From Kribbella pratensis (GTDB lineage: Bacteria; Actinomycetota; Actinomycetes; Propionibacteriales; Kribbellaceae): 64,000 nt of DNA. The DNA lies in NCBI RefSeq assembly GCF_004365355.1, contig NZ_SODP01000002.1:1421838-1485837 (forward strand), in the 5' to 3' direction. Shown piece after piece: positions 60,335 to 64,000 of the stretch. Positions within the stretch are counted from its first letter, which is position 1. Every line of letters begins with the position of its first letter. The notes below the pieces were generated by a model that did not search any database, had not been told where the DNA came from, and saw nothing but the letters and a program-made list of their open reading frames with translations. The position numbers and the translations under genes were made by a program.

Positions 60335-62316
60335 AAATCCACCTTCGGGAGCATCGGCTGGAGACGGGCGCGGATCTGTTCGGCGATGTCCTCGCGGTCC
60401 TGGGACGCGTCGATGACCAGGTAGTACTGCGGCTCCGCTGCGGCCAGCTCGAGGAACGCGTGCCGCACCCGCTCGTGGAACTCGTCGGACTGGGCCTCGA
60501 TCCGGTCCCGCTCCTCGAACCGGCCGAGCCCGCGCTTCGGCGGCAGATCGAGCAGGATCGTGAGGTTCGGCCTGAGGTCGTCGGTGGCCCAGCGGTTCAC
60601 CCGCTCGACATCGGACACATCCAGATCACGCCCGGATCCCTGGTAGGCCAGCGCAGAGTCGACGTACCGATCGGTGATCACGACTGCCCCGGCCTTGAGC
60701 GCCGGCTTGATCACCGAGTCGACATGCTCCGCCTTGTCGGCGGCGTACAGCAGCGCCTCCGTGCGGTGTGAGATGTCGCCCGTCGCCGGGTCGAGGACGA
60801 TCTGCCGCAGTGTCTTGCCGAGCTCGGTCGCGCCCGGCTCGCGAGTCAGCACGACCTGTTGCCCCTGCTCCTCGAGCCACTTCACGAGCAGTGCGGACTG
60901 TGTCGACTTCCCGGCCCCGTCGCCGCCCTCGATGGCGATGAACAGCCCCGTCGTCGGGTAGTCACCGCGCGTCTTCCCGAAGCTCCGCCGCACGTCGCGC
61001 CAGAACGGAACACCCGGGCGGTCGTCCATCTGCCGCCAGGAGAGCAGACCGATCACCCCGGCCACGATCGCGGCCACGAGCATCGTCATCGAAGCACCGT
61101 TGTACGTCGCCGAGTGGCCGCCGATCGTCCAGGTATGCCGACCGATCGCACCGGCGGCGAACGGCGCGATCGCCAGCGTGATCGCGAGCACCGTGCGAAC
61201 GGCGGACTGCACGAACGCGAACGTCCGCCCGCGAACGGCATCCGGGACTTCGAGACCGAGCAGCGTGTACCCGGAAACCCACGATCCGCCGGCGCAGAAC
61301 CCGAGCAGGACCGCGATCATCGTGGCGATCTCGATCTGCTGGATCAGCGCCAGCCCGGCCAGGCAGATGCCCGACCCGACCAGCCCGGCCGCGAACAACC
61401 GCCGCCGGGACAAACCCGAGAAGATCCGCGGCGCGAATCCCATGCCCAGCGCGAGACCACCGAAGACAGCGCCGAACAACACGCCGTACCCCGGGTCGCC
61501 GGCGCCGAGATCCTCGACATACGTGCGACCCAGTCCGACCACGACCGCGCCGGCCGCGAACGCTCCGGAGATACCGACCACGAGGCCGCGGACCACCGGC
61601 GTACCGGTGACATAGGACCAGCCCTCGACCATGGTCCGCCACAGCGTCGGGTGGTCCTCGTGGTCGTGGACCGCGCGGCCGATCTCGGCGACCGACACGA
61701 TCGCGAACGCTGAGACGACGAACGTCGCGGCGTTCACGTAGACGGCAAGATCGATGGAGAAATCGCCCGCCCAGCGCGTGACCAGCGTGATCGCGGTGAA
61801 GATGACGGCGGCCGGAAGAGCCGTGCCGTACGTCGTGATCAGGCTGATCTGGTTGGCGGCCTCGAGCCGGTGCCGTGGAATCAGGTTCGGCACCGAGGCG
61901 TCCTTGGCCGGCCCCCAGATCAGGCTGACGATCTCGATCAGCACGGTCGCGATCAGCAACCAGGTCAGCGTGCCGACGATCGGGATCGTGACGAACAACG
62001 CCGCCCGGATCAGGTCGCCGAGGATCATCGTCCAGCGCCGATCCAGCCGGTCCGCGATCCAGCCGGCCACCGGACCCATCACCAGTGCGGGCAGCACGCG
62101 GAGGAACAGCACGCCGCCGATCGCGAAGTTCGCCGCCTGGTAGTTGTCGCCGGCGAACGCCTTCGCCATCGCGGTCAGCGCCAGCAACCCGATCCAGTCG
62201 CCGAGACTGGACAGCCCGAACGCGATCCACAGCCGCCGGAACGCGCGGATCCGCAACACCGCGCGCACATCATGCGCCGGTGCGGGATCGGTCAGCGGGT
62301 CGTAAGCCTCCGGCAC
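60331..62316 (-). CDS. tmk: Major facilitator transporter fused to thymidylate kinase
   Basis: A 661-residue fusion. Residues about 15-440 form a 12-TM major-facilitator domain (FRRLWIAFGLSSLGDWIGLL; motif-like GWIADRLDRRW). After a short linker, residues 456-661 are a complete dTMP kinase: Walker A GGDGAGKST (464-472), LID region, DR motif ITDRYVDSALAYQG and LLDLPP. It converts dTMP to dTDP using ATP. Such MFS-Tmk fusions are known in actinobacteria. The reason for the fusion is unclear. No second stand-alone tmk is seen here. Confidence 0.95.
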   Translation of the reverse strand: MPEAYDPLTDPAPAHDVRAVLRIRAFRRLWIAFGLSSLGDWIGLLALTAMAKAFAGDNYQAANFAIGGVLFLRVLPALVMGPVAGWIADRLDRRWTMILGDLIRAALFVTIPIVGTLTWLLIATVLIEIVSLIWGPAKDASVPNLIPRHRLEAANQISLITTYGTALPAAVIFTAITLVTRWAGDFSIDLAVYVNAATFVVSAFAIVSVAEIGRAVHDHEDHPTLWRTMVEGWSYVTGTPVVRGLVVGISGAFAAGAVVVGLGRTYVEDLGAGDPGYGVLFGAVFGGLALGMGFAPRIFSGLSRRRLFAAGLVGSGICLAGLALIQQIEIATMIAVLLGFCAGGSWVSGYTLLGLEVPDAVRGRTFAFVQSAVRTVLAITLAIAPFAAGAIGRHTWTIGGHSATYNGASMTMLVAAIVAGVIGLLSWRQMDDRPGVPFWRDVRRSFGKTRGDYPTTGLFIAIEGGDGAGKSTQSALLVKWLEEQGQQVVLTREPGATELGKTLRQIVLDPATGDISHRTEALLYAADKAEHVDSVIKPALKAGAVVITDRYVDSALAYQGSGRDLDVSDVERVNRWATDDLRPNLTILLDLPPKRGLGRFEERDRIEAQSDEFHERVRHAFLELAAAEPQYYLVIDASQDREDIAEQIRARLQPMLPKVDL

Positions 62317-62325
62317 GCCTAAAGA

Positions 62326-63420
62326 CTAGTGGGCCGCATGGACAGCCTCACGCAGCGCATCCAGGCCCGCCTTCAGCTCACCCGCCGCCGGGTACCCGAA
62401 CCCCAGCCGGAACGCCCGCGGCTCGTCCCCGAACCAGCCCCCATCCGCCAGCCGCACGCCCCGCTCCGCGGCCTCCTGCTTGAATCGCACAGGGTCGACC
62501 TTCAACCGCACCACGCACAACGCCCCGGCATCCGGCCGGACCCACTCGACCACGTCGCTGTTTTCCTTGACCCAGTTCTCGGCAATCCGAAGGTTCTCTT
62601 CCAGCCACGACCTTCGCACGCCGAGGATCTGCTCCTCCTGCTCGAGCACTCGCACCGCGAGGGCCTCAGACACCGGCGCCGCGGACACAACCGTGTTGAA
62701 CTTCGCCGTGGACAGCTGCTCCACCAGCTCGGCATCCGTGCTCACGACCCACCCGATCCGCAACCCTGCCGCTCCATGGCACTTCGACAACGAGGCGACC
62801 GACACCACCTTGGTTCCAAGGTGGACCGCGGTCTCCGCAATCGGATCGTCGCCGTACGCCGCCACCCGGTACGTCTCGTCGACCATCAAATAGGCGTCCG
62901 GGCATACCTCGCTCATCGCGATCACGATGTCCTGCAGGGTTTCCAGCGAGATTGCGACGCCGGACGGGTTCTGCGGAGTCGTCAGGCTGACCAGCCTGGT
63001 CTCCGGCGTCAGCTGCGCCCGGACAGCGTCGCTGGTGACGCGGTATGCCTCGTCGAAGCTGACGGGAACAAGCCGCACGTCGGCGCCCAGCGACGCATAG
63101 ATGTTGCGTGTGTTCGGAAACAGCGGGTTGGTCGTCACGACCTGCCCGCCACGCTCGAGCAGCAGATACGACAGCAGGAAGATCCCGTGCATCCCGCCGA
63201 CCGTGACGACAACTTCATCGGGCCGTACGCCGTGCCGCTCGGCGATCGCGCTCCGCAGCCGAGGGTCGCCGGCCGCCGTACCGTAGCCGAGCTCGAGGTC
63301 CGCCAGCTCCGGCGTCAGCACATCGCCGAGCCGGAGGTCCGGTCCGTAGCTCTCGCCCAGGTCGTGCATGGGTTGCTCGGCGGTCAGGGACATGATCTCG
63401 TTGCGCGGAAAGGTGGCCAT
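62326..63420 (-). CDS. PLP-dependent aminotransferase (class I/II)
   Basis: A 364-residue fold-type I aminotransferase. The PLP lysine is in SVASLSKCHGAAGLRIGW; TPQNPSG and MVDETYR supply the Asn and Asp/Tyr that hold the cofactor. ATG 63420 is the start. It is divergent from a MocR-type regulator, a common arrangement in which the regulator controls the enzyme. The substrate is unknown. The stop lies 9 bp upstream of the tmk fusion start on the same strand, so transcripts probably continue into tmk. Confidence 0.9.
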   Translation of the reverse strand: MATFPRNEIMSLTAEQPMHDLGESYGPDLRLGDVLTPELADLELGYGTAAGDPRLRSAIAERHGVRPDEVVVTVGGMHGIFLLSYLLLERGGQVVTTNPLFPNTRNIYASLGADVRLVPVSFDEAYRVTSDAVRAQLTPETRLVSLTTPQNPSGVAISLETLQDIVIAMSEVCPDAYLMVDETYRVAAYGDDPIAETAVHLGTKVVSVASLSKCHGAAGLRIGWVVSTDAELVEQLSTAKFNTVVSAAPVSEALAVRVLEQEEQILGVRRSWLEENLRIAENWVKENSDVVEWVRPDAGALCVVRLKVDPVRFKQEAAERGVRLADGGWFGDEPRAFRLGFGYPAAGELKAGLDALREAVHAAH

Positions 63421-63471
63421 AACACCATCGTTCTGGGCTTGGTCTGGCGACCCCAGAGCCAATCCGGCAGA

Positions 63472-63494
63472 ATTGGTCCGCAGATGAGACCAAT
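63472..63494. promoter_or_regulatory. Inverted repeat at the MocR-type regulator start
   Basis: ATTGGTC (63472-63478) and GACCAAT (63488-63494) flank the ATG at 63484. A looser repeat, TTGGTCTGG with CCAGAGCCAA, lies at about 63439-63462. The start codon sits inside the operator, so the message may be leaderless and autoregulated. Confidence 0.5.
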
Positions 63495-64000
63495 CGAGGT
63501 AGTCGAGCGGTTGGGCCGCTGGTCGTCCGGCCGCGGCCCGCTGTACGTGCTGCTCGCGGCCCGCCTCCGCCACCTGATCGACGACGGCGAACTCCCTCCG
63601 GGCGTGCTCCTACCGCCGGACCGGGCACTCGCCGGCGCGCTCGCAGTCGGCCGTACGACGGTGGTCGCCGCGTACGACCTGCTCCGCGCCGAGGGTCGGA
63701 TCACTCGACGGCAGGGCAGCGGCACGCGCGTGGCCGGCGTACCGTCGGGAGGTCCTGTCGAGGACGCTCCGGTCGACCCGATCTTTCTGGACTCGCTCGA
63801 GGCGCGCGACGACGACGTACTGCTCGCCATCTGCGCCGCGCCCGGCTCTCCGCCGCCGCAGCTTGCCGAGGCGTTCGTCGAGATCGCGCCGCAGCTCAGC
63901 CGGATCAGCGACGACATCGGCTACTACCCGTACGGTCACCCGTCGCTGCGGAAGGCGTTAGCGGCGCGGTACACGGCTCGCGGCGTACGGACGTCCTTCG
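63484..64000 (+). CDS. MocR-type regulator (GntR helix-turn-helix plus aminotransferase fold), 3' end beyond window
   Basis: An open frame from ATG 63484 to the window end (172 codons visible). The GntR winged helix spans about residues 18-80 (PLYVLLAARLRHLIDDGELP, LPPDRALAGALAVGRTTVVA, YDLLRAEGRITR). The beginning of the aminotransferase-like domain follows (IGYYPYGHPSLRKALAARYT). It is divergent from the aminotransferase gene, with an inverted repeat over its start. Confidence 0.85.
   Translation, partial: MRPIEVVERLGRWSSGRGPLYVLLAARLRHLIDDGELPPGVLLPPDRALAGALAVGRTTVVAAYDLLRAEGRITRRQGSGTRVAGVPSGGPVEDAPVDPIFLDSLEARDDDVLLAICAAPGSPPPQLAEAFVEIAPQLSRISDDIGYYPYGHPSLRKALAARYTARGVRTSF

Overview
This is a high-GC actinobacterial chromosome segment. 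GTG, TTG and probable leaderless starts are frequent, stop-start overlaps (ATGA) are common, and GTAC-rich codons recur. Gene content includes PurF-PurM next to a DUF3073 protein, a c-di-AMP (ydaO-type) riboswitch in front of a cell-wall hydrolase, and a major-facilitator/thymidylate-kinase fusion. Together these suggest a Kribbella-like member of the Propionibacteriales. That assignment is an inference from gene content and style, not from a marker gene such as 16S rRNA.

Layout. 1-9.7 kb looks accessory: a PIN-like protein cut by the window start, a degenerate tRNA with its terminator, imperfect direct repeats flanking a glutamate decarboxylase cassette, two aminoglycoside-modifying-enzyme-like proteins, and a helix-turn-helix regulator coupled to a glycosyltransferase-like protein. 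9-15.8 kb holds small metabolic and defensive genes (GNAT, two YCII proteins, a class C beta-lactamase-type hydrolase, a tyrosine phosphatase, a TetR/drug-efflux pair with nested palindromic operators, a serine/threonine dehydratase). 15.9-21.3 kb has a Crp-like site, the c-di-AMP riboswitch and an NlpC/P60 hydrolase, then a two-component system divergent from an ABC exporter. 21.5-24.6 kb is the purF-purM block.

24.6-26.8 kb is the most unusual locus. A previously unlisted 40-residue secreted-peptide gene is transcribed divergently from two tandem TrmB/LuxR-type regulators. The same 11-bp motif lies about 23 bp upstream of both start codons in mirrored orientation. It looks like a small peptide-signalling module.

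27-31.3 kb carries a three-gene proton-translocating transhydrogenase operon and an M20 dipeptidase. 31.4-36.4 kb has a frameshifted secreted protein, a membrane Ser/Thr kinase and two tandem paralogous surface proteins. 36.4-44.9 kb groups a phosphoesterase, a LytS/LytTR-type two-component pair, a glutathione-independent formaldehyde dehydrogenase and two DUF485/solute-sodium-symporter pairs, suggesting sensing and uptake of small carboxylates.

45-54.9 kb is mixed: CYTH-CHAD protein, methyltransferase, MocR regulator, lipoprotein, exporter, bulb-type lectin, sterol-carrier protein and a secreted tripeptidyl-peptidase-like hydrolase. 54.9-62.3 kb is the conserved tmk-holB-ricT group, interrupted by an ECF sigma factor operon and two septum-formation-like membrane proteins. 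The window ends with an aminotransferase divergent from a MocR regulator that runs off the edge.

No rRNA gene, intact tRNA, CRISPR array, transposase or prophage module was seen.
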